Positions 25,506 to 33,326 of a DNA stretch of 53,616 nucleotides are shown here, piece by piece. Source of the stretch: Pseudoponticoccus marisrubri (GTDB lineage Bacteria > Pseudomonadota > Alphaproteobacteria > Rhodobacterales > Rhodobacteraceae). The stretch lies in the NCBI RefSeq assembly GCF_001482405.1, contig NZ_LPXO01000020.1, forward strand, positions 1-53,616. Reading direction: 5' to 3'. The stretch's first letter is position 1; each line of letters opens with the position of its first letter. The notes below the pieces were generated by a model. It was not told the origin of the DNA. It made no database searches and worked only from the letters and a program-made list of their open reading frames with translations. Made by a program: the position numbers and the translations under genes.

Positions 25506-25540
25506 TCAGGGATCAGGGGTCAGGGGTCAGGGGTCAGGGG
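25506..25540. repeat. Heptamer tandem repeat (TCAGGGG)
   Basis: Five head-to-tail 7-bp units (TCAGGGA then four TCAGGGG) in the gap between the capsid gene end and DUF2190. Not coding. Prone to slippage; role unknown. Confidence 0.85.
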
Positions 25541-25550
25541 ATGGCCCGGC

Positions 25551-26340
25551 TTACGCGCCGGGGTTCTTGTAGAGGCCGCGCCAGTCGATGGCCTTTGCGC
25601 CGAAGTCGAGGCGGCACTTGATCTCGACGCCGTCCACGTCGAAGCCGTTGCGCGTCTCGATGTAGGCGCCCTGCTGGCCCTCGAGATAGGCGTACTCGAT
25701 GGTGTCGATCTGGTTCGGGCTGGCCGCCAGATACCACGCCGTCTCGCTGGCGGCGTCGAGCCGGGGCTCGGCGATGGGCGAGAGCGTCCGGATCGACTGC
25801 GGCACCACGTTACCGCTCTGGGCGGGCACGAGGTTCTGCGCGACCAGTTGCTCCGCCTTCAGCTCCAGCGCCGCCGGCACGATCAGGAAGGCGGGTCGGA
25901 TGTTCAGCACCGTCTTCTTGTCGAGCCCGGTCTGCTTGCGCATCGCCGCCCGCGCGAGGCCCACGCTGTCCACCCCGAGCGCGGCACCCGTGCCGGCGAG
26001 GTTCTTGTGGGTCGCGTGGAAGAGCGCCGTGCCGTCCCCCATCGCCGGGTTCGAGGTCACGATGTCCCAGACCACGTCCGACTCCAGCTGCGCGATGGAG
26101 TTGCCGTACATCGCCGGGATCCGGGTGAAGGCGTAGAGATCGTCGTTGATCAGAACCTGCCGGGTGATGGCGACGACGCGGCCGAAGGTCTCGATGCGGT
26201 AGCTCTCCTTGCTCTCGCCCAGGGTGCCGCGCTTGAACTCGCCGCTATTGAGGAGCTGCGGTGCCTCGCCCAGCTTGCCTTGGGTCGCATCGTCTTGAAG
26301 TCGGTGGCGAGCACCTGCCGGCAGAAGAGCGGGAAGATAT
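25551..26340 (-). pseudogene. Major capsid protein part of a protease-capsid fusion, 5'-truncated
   Basis: The C-terminal ~260 residues match the gpT-like major capsid domain of prohead protease/capsid fusion proteins: KLGEAPQLLNSGEFKRGTLG, VAITRQVLINDDLYAFTRIP, FHATHKNLAGTGAALGVDSV, ending IDWRGLYKNPGA. Upstream, FCRQVLATDFKTM lies in another frame (frameshift near 26290). Similarity stops at ~26340, where AT-rich DNA begins; the middle of the fusion gene is missing. Any start inside the AT-rich part (up to 26579) is spurious. No functional capsid can be made. Confidence 0.82.
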
Positions 26341-26365
26341 ATAGTAATGGCGGATGTCGCCGTAC

Positions 26366-26393
26366 TTGACTTTTTTCCAGGATGGTATTTTAT
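26366..26393 (+). promoter_or_regulatory. Candidate sigma-70 promoter of the AT-rich cassette
   Basis: TTGACT (26366-26371), 16-bp spacer, TTTTAT (26388-26393), 33 bp before the ATG of the secreted-protein gene. The gene is opposite to all surrounding phage genes, so it needs its own promoter. Confidence 0.5.
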
Positions 26394-26425
26394 GAAAGAA
26401 ATGCGGTGAATACTGGGGGCATAAT

Positions 26426-26998
26426 ATGAAAAATGTGCGAAAAATAATGGATGCCTGCTTATTTTCTGTTTTCCTCTTGTCGGCAGATGCAGCATTTTCT
26501 CATGATACATCCGAGTGCCAAGGCATTGAAGACAGTCTTGAGAGATTAATGTGTTATGATAGCTTTTCAGAAACGACAAACGAAGGGTTAGGCTTCACAA
26601 ATAGCGATTTACAGAGAATGAATGATATAGTGGCGCGCGGGGGGCGACCGAAAACGAGCTTCACTATTGAGAGCTGTGTTGCATATTTGATTTATGACGG
26701 ATATAGCGAGCGATACAAGCGAAAGCAGTCTTTTGTTAGGGAGATATTTCTTATTAATTTAGATATGCGATTGGGATATAAGATCTCCAAAGACGCATTC
26801 GGCAACCACTGGATTGAGATTGGGGCAAACCCCGGTGCTACTTTTCGATCCAGAGGGCATAGTGCGAAAACAAACGAGAGCTTCGACCGATATGTAAACG
26901 ATTTAGCCATGAGATTTGACAAGGATGGCGTGCGCGAGTATGAAGTTGAAGAATTCGCTGACCTGCTAATCCGAGCTGCTAAAATGTGTCAAAGCTAA
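26426..26998 (+). CDS. Secreted protein of unknown function (AT-rich cassette in the capsid gene)
   Basis: 190 residues. Signal peptide at 1-25 (basic MKNVRK, hydrophobic ACLFSVFLLSADAAFS), then a C-x3-I-x6-RLMCYD type motif (ECQGIEDSLERLMCYDSF) shared by a range of proteobacterial secreted proteins, including T6SS-associated VasI. The rest is an unrecognised alpha/beta domain (FLINLDMRLGYKI, AFGNHWIEIGANPG). Codon use is AT-rich, unlike all neighbours. GGGGG lies ~9 nt before the ATG. It sits on the opposite strand inside a split capsid gene, so it is recently acquired cargo. Confidence 0.75.
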   Translation: MKNVRKIMDACLFSVFLLSADAAFSHDTSECQGIEDSLERLMCYDSFSETTNEGLGFTNSDLQRMNDIVARGGRPKTSFTIESCVAYLIYDGYSERYKRKQSFVREIFLINLDMRLGYKISKDAFGNHWIEIGANPGATFRSRGHSAKTNESFDRYVNDLAMRFDKDGVREYEVEEFADLLIRAAKMCQS

Positions 26999-27072
26999 AT
27001 TTTAATAGGCCCGATTGTGTTTTTGGCAAATAATAACTGTGAAAGTGTATGAACTGTAAAGTGAGGCACGAC

Positions 27073-27639
27073 TTATGTCATCGCGCATATCTGTCGGTGT
27101 GGGGCGCAATTGTGATGTGTACTGTTGAAACGGAAGCCGGCGGCGGGGTCCGCGCCCACGGGCACGGCGGTGATCTCGAACGGGGTCCATTCGACCGCCC
27201 GCCAGAGTTCGCATTGGCCGTCGGGCTTCGAGATTTCGAAGCGGTGGACCTGGTAGCCGATGGAGACCGCGCGGATATGCCCGGCCTCGATGTCGAGCCA
27301 GATGTCGCCGACGGCGTCGCGCTCGGAGAGCCGGACGCGGGCGACGCCCTGTCCGTTCTCGATCCGCGCTGAACCCGGCACGACCGAGCCGATCACCGCG
27401 TCGAGATCGTGCGCCTCGTGCACCTTCAGGAAGGGCGCGCCCGCGTTCAGCCGCTCGAGCCGCACATGCTCGGGCGCCATGCTCAGCTCCTCGTCATGCG
27501 GCTCGCCGAAGAGCGCGGCACGCCGCACCCGGGCGCCGGTCGACCAGATCACCTCGACGCTGCGGGTCTCAGGGTCGATGCTGGCAGGCCGCAGCTCCGC
27601 CGACCGGCGGAACGCCGGCAGTTCGATCGTCTGCTCCAT
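27073..27639 (-). pseudogene. Prohead protease part of a protease-capsid fusion, 3'-truncated
   Basis: From the ATG at 27639: ELPAFRRSAELRPASIDPET, FLKVHEAHDLDAVIGSVVPG (His in the K-V-H-x2-H-type protease motif), SERDAVGDIWLDIEAGHIRA, then TPFEITAVPVGADPAAGF. This is the S78-like prohead protease domain. After GFRFNS (~27118) the frame runs into the AT-rich cassette and stops at 27073. In related prophages this domain continues into the capsid domain found at 25551-26340. Confidence 0.82.
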
Positions 27640-27652
27640 AGATGGATCCTTC

Positions 27653-29195
27653 TCAGTCCGCTTCCGGATCGTCCGGATCGGTCGCGGCGTCGGCCGGCGC
27701 ATTGGCTTGCGCGCTGCCGGTCTTGGTGACCCGGCGCGGGTCGCTGTCGAGCACGAGGCCGAGTTCGTCGAGCTTGGCGTTCGTGGCGGCGATCTCGGCC
27801 AGCACCGCATCGGGGTTGCGACCCTGCCGGGCGATGGCCTCGGCGAGCGTCATCGTGCCGGAGCGGATGGCGAGCAGGTCCGCCATCGCATCTTTCTGTG
27901 GGTCGACCGCCTCGAACTTCGGCGGCGACCATTCGACCGGCACCTCCGGCGTGGGGATGCGCCCGGCCGCCCACGCAGCCTCGGTGAACCAGCGCCAGAC
28001 GGGCGCGCAGAACATCGGGATGAAGAGCTGCCACTGGACGGCGTCGGTTCGGCGCGCGCCTCGGACCGGTGGCGGCGCATGCCTCACTCCGGCGGAACTC
28101 CACGAGCCCCGCGCGGATCGAGGAGTAGTTCACCTGGCTGAGATCCCCGGTCAGCAGCTCGTAGGGCACCCGGAAGCCGGCCGAGATCGTGTGAAGGCTC
28201 GCCCGCTTGTACTCGCCATAGCCGCCCGTCGCGGCGGGCTGGTTGAACCGGATGTCCTTGCCGCCGCGGGCATAGGCGATGAGGCCGGGCTCGAATTGCT
28301 CCACCCGGTTGCCGTCGGCGTCGACCACCGCCGGCGCGATGCCCTGCTGGGCTTCCTCGTCGCCGAAGACGATGGCGGTGACGCAGGCCTCCGTCTTTTT
28401 GCGGACGATCTCCGCCACCTCGTAGTCGTCGAGATCGCGCAGGGCCCGGATCACCGGCGCGCCCCAGGGCACGCCGCGCGCCTGCGTGCGCTGTTTCTCG
28501 TAGACATGGGCGATCTCGCTGGCCGGCACCGCACGGCTGGTGATCCCGCCCGTCAGGCTGAGCGTCGCGTCGCCCGGATGCGCGCCGAAGAGCCAGTAGG
28601 CCCGGCGCCGCCCGAGCGCGTCGAACTCGATGCCCTGCACCGCCTGGCCGGCGCCGAGCGCGCCGTTGCGGGTCGCGTCGAGAAAGTCCGCCTCGAGCAG
28701 TTGCAGCTGGACCGGCGGCATGACGCCATCGCCGGAGCGCCGTGGGCGGCGGCGGACCAGCACCTCGCCGGCCTCCACCATCTCGCGGCAGGCGAGCGTC
28801 TGCAGCCCGTAGAAGTCGAACTGCCCGTCCGCGTCGCAGCCCCGCGCCCAGATCTCGAAGAGCCGGTCCACCTCGCGGTCGAGCGCGGCGTCGCCGCTTG
28901 CGGCGCGCTTCATGATCCCGGCACCGACGATGTTGTTCACCAGCACCGAGACCGCCTTGGCCGCGTGCGGGTTGTTCCGGACCAGGTCTCGCATCCGGTC
29001 GCGCAGTAGCGCGCCGGCCCGGCCGATCTCGGCATCGGCCGAGGATCCCGGCGCGTGCCAGCCATCCGTGCGCCGTCCCCGCGCCGCACCCTCGTAGGAG
29101 CGCGCGAGCCCCTCGAAGGCCTGCCGCGCCAGCACGCGGCGCGTGGCCGTGCGCGGCGCGACCGAGGCGATGGCCCTGTCGAGCCACGAGACCAT
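27653..29195 (-). pseudogene. Phage portal protein (lambda B-like), frameshifted
   Basis: Frame 1 (29195 to ~28092) carries VRNNPHAAKAVSVLVNNIVG, AREMVEAGEVLVRRRP-like segments, GVPWGAPVIRALRDLDDYEV and ELLTGDLSQVNYSSIRAGLV then EFRR. The protein continues in another frame as TDAVQWQLFIPMFCAPVWRW, FTEAAWAAGRIPTPEVPVEW, to the stop at 27653. Between them an extra ~35-40 nt (28055-28091), not a multiple of three, breaks the gene. Either a true mutation or, less likely, an assembly error. Confidence 0.85.
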
Positions 29196-29401
29196 CGACG
29201 ATCCCCGCGCGAGAAGCCGGCGAAGCCCGCGATGGGCCGCGCCGTGGCGCCAGAGATCTGGCGCTCGATGGTGCGGATGCGCCCGAGCAGGTCCTCGGCC
29301 GAGCCGTAATCGACGGTGTTGCCGTCATAGCTCACCCGCGTCGTCCCGCTCGCATAGGCGCGCCGGAGCGCCGCGAGCTCCGCTTCTGTCCAGTCCGCCA
29401 T
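28937..29401 (-). CDS. gpW-like head-tail joining protein with aberrant C-terminal extension
   Basis: The first ~66 residues (MADWTEAELAALRRAYASGT, TVDYGSAEDLLGRIRTIERQ, then GFAGFSRGD) match gpW-like connector proteins. Such proteins end at about this point, with the stop overlapping the portal start as TGATGG. Here the codon reads CGA in GATCGTCGATGG, so the frame stays open over the portal gene to 28937, adding ~88 Arg/Ser-rich residues. Stop loss is inferred from the overlap pattern. Start overlaps the terminase stop. Confidence 0.75.
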   Translation of the reverse strand: MADWTEAELAALRRAYASGTTRVSYDGNTVDYGSAEDLLGRIRTIERQISGATARPIAGFAGFSRGDRRWSRGSTGPSPRSRRARPRAACWRGRPSRGSRAPTRVRRGDGARMAGTRRDPRPMPRSAGPARYCATGCETWSGTTRTRPRRSRCW

Positions 29402-31428
29402 CAGAACCATCCTTCCCGCCGCCCGAGCCAGTCGGAGCGGCGCTTGCCTTGCGGGCCCGCGTCGGGCCGCCCGATCAGGCCGCCTGGGCTGTCCATTCCG
29501 CTCGGCACTCCGAGCTGTGCTTCCAGATCGGCCCATGTCGCTTCGGGCCAGCGATCCGCGCCGGCGATCCAGGCGGCGGCGCGGGCATAGACCCGGCAGT
29601 CCAGCGCCTCGTTGCGCTCGCGGAGCTTCTGCCATTCGAGCTTTGCGAAGCCGCGCCGGTTGCGCACCGTCACCAGCTGCTCGGCCGTCAGCTGCCGGAT
29701 CCACTCGGTGTCGGCCCAGCCGGGCAGATGCACCGTGCCGGGCGGGAACGCCGCCCCGGCCTCCAGTTCTTCTGACGTCGGCCTCGACAGCCGCAGGAAG
29801 CGGTAGCTCTCGGCCTTGAAGGTCGAGGTGGCCACGGTCCAGAGCCGGGCGCCGCGCCGCAGGCGCTTGCCGCCCGCGGTCGCGTCCACGAAGGTCGGCC
29901 CAGAGACCGGGCTTGAACGGTTGAAACCCTCGAGTCCTTTCACAGGCGCCACTTGCGCGAAGCCGACCGACCGCGCCCAGCCATAGACCGCCGCCGTCTC
30001 GTAGCCGGTGTCAATGGCGAGCCGGGCAGGCCCCAGCTCCGCATCTCCGGCATGCCGCCAGCTGCGACCGAGCAGATCGGTCAGCGCCTCCCATGCCTCG
30101 GGTTGCGCCGGCCCGCCCTCGATCACGACGTGATCGACGAGCCAGCTCTCCAGACCACGGCCCCAGGCCCAGACATCGATCTCGATCCGGTCCTTCTGCA
30201 CGTCGGCGCCGGCGGTCAGGAACAGCCCCCCTGCGGGAACGGTCCCCGCCGGCCAGTCCTCCCGCCGCTCGGCGATGCGCTGCCAGTCCGGCGCGTCGCC
30301 GGTCTCGATCCAGGTCTCGCCGAGCACGGTGTTGCGGAATACGCGTTCCGCTTCGTCTGACCCCGCCGCCGTCTCCTTGTCGCGCGCGATGTCGGCCCAG
30401 CTCTTCCACCCCGGCGGCGAATAGAGCGCCGAGAGATGAAACCCCACCGTCCGCGCATCGCGCGCCTCGGCGGTGGCCCGCCATTCGCCCGCGGCCAGCA
30501 TCGCCGGCTTGTGGTGCTCCTCGATCCGCGCGTCGCAGGCATCGCAGTGATGCGCCGCCGTCTCCGGTTTGCCCTTCTCCCAGCGCAGCCGCTCGAACCG
30601 CAGCCACTGCATCGCGCCGCAATACGGGCACGGCACGAAGAAACGCCGCTGGTCGCTCGCCTCGTATTCCCGCTCGATCCGGCTGACGCCGCGGATCGTG
30701 GGCGTCGAGACCAGGAACACCTTGCGCCGGTGCGCGAAGGTCAGCGACCGCGCCTCGGCCAGCCCCACGGGGTCGCCTTCCTCGTCGGCCGAGGCCGGAT
30801 AGGCGTCGACCTCGTCGAGGAAGACATAGCGCGCCGGCATCGAGCGCAGCCCCACCGCCGAGTTCGCGCCGGTCATCACGAGAACGCCACCCGGGAAATC
30901 CTTCGACAGCTGCGTGTTGCCGCTGTCGCGCGCCCGCGCCGGGCGGACACGCTCCTTCAGCGCCGGGCTCTCCTCGATCAGCGGGTCGATCCGCTGGCGC
31001 GAGTTCCGCTTGGCGAGTTCCACAGTCGGCTGGACGGCGAGCATCGGCCCCGGCGCGTGGTGGATCACGAAGCCGATCCAGTTGTTGCCCGCCTCCGTCG
31101 CGCCGACCTGCGCGGCCTTCATGAACACCACTCGCTGGGTCGGATCGCCGGGCGAGAGCGCATCCATGATCGCGCGCATGTAGGGCGTGCGCTCAGTCCG
31201 ATAGCGGCCGGGCTCGGCGCTCGCGCGCGAGCTCAGCCAGCGATGGGTGTCCGACCATTCCGAGACCGTCAGCCAGGGATCGGGCGTGAGGCCGCGGCCC
31301 CAGGCCCGGAGCAGCGCCTCGGCACCGTCGAACGCAGTGATGGTCTCGCCTACCGCGTCGCTGCTTGAGGCGGTGTCCTCAGAGAGCGATCCGGGGCTGG
31401 GCGAGTTCCTCGAGATGGGCGCGGACAT
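29401..31428 (-). CDS. Terminase large subunit, GpA family
   Basis: 675 residues, the usual GpA length. ATPase: FMKAAQVGATEAGNNW (Walker A-like), YVFLDEVDAYP (Walker B), VSTPTIRG (motif III). A zinc cluster follows (CPYC at ~270 and CDAC at ~298). Nuclease: AGADVQKDRIEIDVWAWG and IDTGYETAAVYGWAR. Cuts and packages concatemeric DNA. Overlaps the small subunit gene by 50 bp; a slightly later start is possible because the first ~28 residues look non-conserved. Confidence 0.93.
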   Translation of the reverse strand: MSAPISRNSPSPGSLSEDTASSSDAVGETITAFDGAEALLRAWGRGLTPDPWLTVSEWSDTHRWLSSRASAEPGRYRTERTPYMRAIMDALSPGDPTQRVVFMKAAQVGATEAGNNWIGFVIHHAPGPMLAVQPTVELAKRNSRQRIDPLIEESPALKERVRPARARDSGNTQLSKDFPGGVLVMTGANSAVGLRSMPARYVFLDEVDAYPASADEEGDPVGLAEARSLTFAHRRKVFLVSTPTIRGVSRIEREYEASDQRRFFVPCPYCGAMQWLRFERLRWEKGKPETAAHHCDACDARIEEHHKPAMLAAGEWRATAEARDARTVGFHLSALYSPPGWKSWADIARDKETAAGSDEAERVFRNTVLGETWIETGDAPDWQRIAERREDWPAGTVPAGGLFLTAGADVQKDRIEIDVWAWGRGLESWLVDHVVIEGGPAQPEAWEALTDLLGRSWRHAGDAELGPARLAIDTGYETAAVYGWARSVGFAQVAPVKGLEGFNRSSPVSGPTFVDATAGGKRLRRGARLWTVATSTFKAESYRFLRLSRPTSEELEAGAAFPPGTVHLPGWADTEWIRQLTAEQLVTVRNRRGFAKLEWQKLRERNEALDCRVYARAAAWIAGADRWPEATWADLEAQLGVPSGMDSPGGLIGRPDAGPQGKRRSDWLGRREGWF

Positions 31429-31972
31429 GGGCCTCCAGAACCTTCTGCATGGCCGCCGTCTCGATGGTCACCTCGTGGCCTACCGCTTCGCTGCTTGAGG
31501 CCGTCAACTCCGCCGCCATCAGCGCAGCCACCCGCGCCGGCCAGTTCACCCACGCGTCGCGTTCCTCGCGCGCGAGCCGGAAGACCAGCGAGATTGCGCG
31601 GTCGCGGTCAACGAGCTCGCCCTTCAGCTTGGCGAGCCGGATGCGCCGCTCCTGCGCCTTCAGCACCTCATGCGCCGTTTTCGCCTGCAGGAACGTCGTG
31701 CCGCCGCCGGTGACCGGCGCGGCCATGCCCTGTTCCCGCAGCGTGTCGCCAACCGCCGAGACCGCCGCCTCGGGTACCGGCTTCAGCTTCGGCGACGTCG
31801 GCTTCCTGGTCTTCGACGGGTCGGTCGCTTCCGCCCGCAGCCGGTCGGACGCCGCGGCGTCGATGCTGCCATCCTCGTGCAGGACGAGCCGGCCGGCGGC
31901 CTTCGCCTTCTGGATCGCGCCCCGCGACAGCCCGACATGGGCGGCGTACTGGCGCTCGCTCATGCCCTGCAT
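31379..31972 (-). CDS. Terminase small subunit-like protein
   Basis: 197 residues. The N-terminal helix-turn-helix (ERQYAAHVGLSRGAIQKAKA, with the basic AGRLVLHEDGSID segment) is the DNA-recognition module of Nu1-type small terminases; the central part (TTFLQAKTAHEVLKAQERRI, RLAKLKGELVDRDRAISLVF) forms the oligomerisation helices. It is the first gene of the leftward late operon and lies beside the divergent promoter region. Intact. Confidence 0.85.
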   Translation of the reverse strand: MQGMSERQYAAHVGLSRGAIQKAKAAGRLVLHEDGSIDAAASDRLRAEATDPSKTRKPTSPKLKPVPEAAVSAVGDTLREQGMAAPVTGGGTTFLQAKTAHEVLKAQERRIRLAKLKGELVDRDRAISLVFRLAREERDAWVNWPARVAALMAAELTASSSEAVGHEVTIETAAMQKVLEAHVRAHLEELAQPRIAL

Positions 31973-32003
31973 CTCTAGCCCCGATTATCATTCAAAGTCA
32001 GGT

Positions 32004-32022
32004 GCTTATCGAGTTGATAAGC
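32004..32022. promoter_or_regulatory. Palindromic operator candidate between divergent operons
   Basis: Perfect inverted repeat GCTTATC-GAGTT-GATAAGC in the 110-bp gap between the late operon (minus) and the plus-strand early genes. Size and place suit a repressor or activator site controlling the switch; no repressor gene binding it was identified. Confidence 0.55.
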
Positions 32023-32082
32023 CGTGCGCGTGGAGCGAACGTCCGATCACAAGGACGATGCAACTCACCCGGAGCCACCACG

Positions 32083-32355
32083 ATGACGACCCGCCTGAAC
32101 CCGATCACCACCCCCCGCCACGAACTCCGCGCCGAGAAGGCCCGGCGCAACCGGGAAGCCGCGCTGGCCGCCTTCATCGGCAAGAAAGCCGAGATCGACG
32201 AGATGCTCGCCCGCCTGCAGGCGCTCAGCGACAACCACTTCAACACCCACCCCGACGAGGTGAACTGGAGCCATGTCGGCACGCTCGAACACTACGTGAG
32301 CCTCCTGAAGCGCATCACCGACAGCGCCTTCGGTGAGGGCGAACACGCCGAATGA
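32083..32355 (+). CDS. Conserved small prophage protein
   Basis: 90 residues from the ATG at 32083 (GGAG 9 nt upstream): basic helical N-terminus (RHELRAEKARRNREAALAAF), then ARLQALSDNHFNTHPDEVNW and GTLEHYVSLLKRIT. Similar short helical proteins occur with DUF3489 genes in alphaproteobacterial prophages. Function unknown. First gene of a short rightward unit. Confidence 0.65.
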   Translation: MTTRLNPITTPRHELRAEKARRNREAALAAFIGKKAEIDEMLARLQALSDNHFNTHPDEVNWSHVGTLEHYVSLLKRITDSAFGEGEHAE

Positions 32356-32450
32356 CTTCCGGCCCAGCCGGAACTCTCGCCGCGCACCCCGCGCGGCTCG
32401 GGGTCGTAGAAGGCGCCGCATGTCGCGGGCCCGAATACGGAGACGATCCC

Positions 32451-33038
32451 ATGACCAAGCTTTCCGACACGCAAGCGATCATCCTCAGCGCCGCCGCGCA
32501 GCTCGAGGACCGCAACGTCCTGCCGCTTCCCGGCTCGCTCCGCGGCGGCGCCGCCGCCAAGGTGGTCGGTGCGCTGCTGAAACGCGGGCTGATCGCAGAG
32601 ACGGCGACCGATAGCCAGACCAAGGCAGATGCCGCGCTCAACCGCATCTGGCGCAACGACGAGGACGGCCGCGCCATCCTCCTGCACATCACCGACGCCG
32701 GCCTCGCGGTCCTCGGTGTCGCGCCCGAAGTCGCGAACCCCGCGCCCTCGGGCGCGGACGAGGCGCCGAGCGCGGAGGCCTCGCAGGACGCGCCCGCCGA
32801 GGCCGCTCCCGCGCCCAAGGCGCGCACACCGCGCACGGGCACGAAGCAGGCGAAACTGATCGAGATGCTCCGCACCGAAGGCGGCGCGACCATCGAGGAG
32901 ATCGTCGCCGCAACGGGCTGGCAGCCGCACACGGTCCGCGGCGCCTTCTCCGGTGCGCTCAAGAAGAAGCTCGGCCTCGAAGTCACCTCGGAGAAGGTCG
33001 AGGGGCGCGGACGAGTATACAGCTTGCCGCGCGACTGA
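32451..33038 (+). CDS. DUF3489 DNA-binding-like protein
   Basis: 195 residues from the ATG at 32451 (GGAG upstream). The N-terminal half resembles a winged helix (TQAIILSAAAQLEDRNVLPL, ALLKRGLIAET), there is an Ala/Pro/Glu linker, and the C-terminal DUF3489 domain (KQAKLIEMLRTEGGATIEEI, TGWQPHTVRGAFSGALKKKL) is a second HTH. Likely a phage or host DNA-binding regulator. The longer frame from 32352 lacks a ribosome-binding site. Confidence 0.85.
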   Translation: MTKLSDTQAIILSAAAQLEDRNVLPLPGSLRGGAAAKVVGALLKRGLIAETATDSQTKADAALNRIWRNDEDGRAILLHITDAGLAVLGVAPEVANPAPSGADEAPSAEASQDAPAEAAPAPKARTPRTGTKQAKLIEMLRTEGGATIEEIVAATGWQPHTVRGAFSGALKKKLGLEVTSEKVEGRGRVYSLPRD

Positions 33039-33061
33039 CGCCGGACACCGCGACGGTCCCG

Positions 33062-33091
33062 ATACCGCCGTCCCGCATGGGGCGGCGGTGT
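33062..33091. terminator. Bidirectional terminator-like hairpin
   Basis: A long stem (ACCGCCGTCCC pairing with GGGGCGGCGGT around GCAT) fills the 54-bp gap between the convergent DUF3489 gene and the small membrane protein gene. No long T-tract, so termination is inferred from stem strength and location. Confidence 0.5.
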
Positions 33092-33092
33092 C

Positions 33093-33317
33093 TCATCTTG
33101 CCCCGCGCACCCGGATCGCCTCGAACAGCCGCCGCAGGGCGAAGGAGCGCGCGATGCTCACCACCGTGAACACCGCGCCCATCTTCAGGTTCTGCACCAA
33201 CGTCGTGTGCAGCCCGAAGACCGGGAAGATCAGGATCTGCGTCACGACGGCGACCCCGTAGCCGACCGCCACGTTGGCGACGGCCTCTACCAGCGACATG
33301 GCCCGGCTCTGCTTCAT
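33093..33317 (-). CDS. Small two-helix membrane protein, DUF2061/DUF7220-like
   Basis: 74 residues: MKQSRAMSLVEAVANVAVGY then GVAVVTQILIFPVFGLH, NLKMGAVFTVVSIARSFALR. Two transmembrane helices with a conserved S-x2-E-x3-N/S-x4-Y-type pattern. Common in Rhodobacterales prophages next to DNA methyltransferase genes. Role unknown. Confidence 0.72.
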   Translation of the reverse strand: MKQSRAMSLVEAVANVAVGYGVAVVTQILIFPVFGLHTTLVQNLKMGAVFTVVSIARSFALRRLFEAIRVRGAR

Positions 33318-33326
33318 GCCACCCCC

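Noticed and set aside
26340-26579. Capsid gene start inside the AT-rich cassette (frame open to 26579)
   Set aside because: The N-terminal ~80 residues of that frame are antisense AT-rich sequence unrelated to any capsid protein; the true 5' part is lost.
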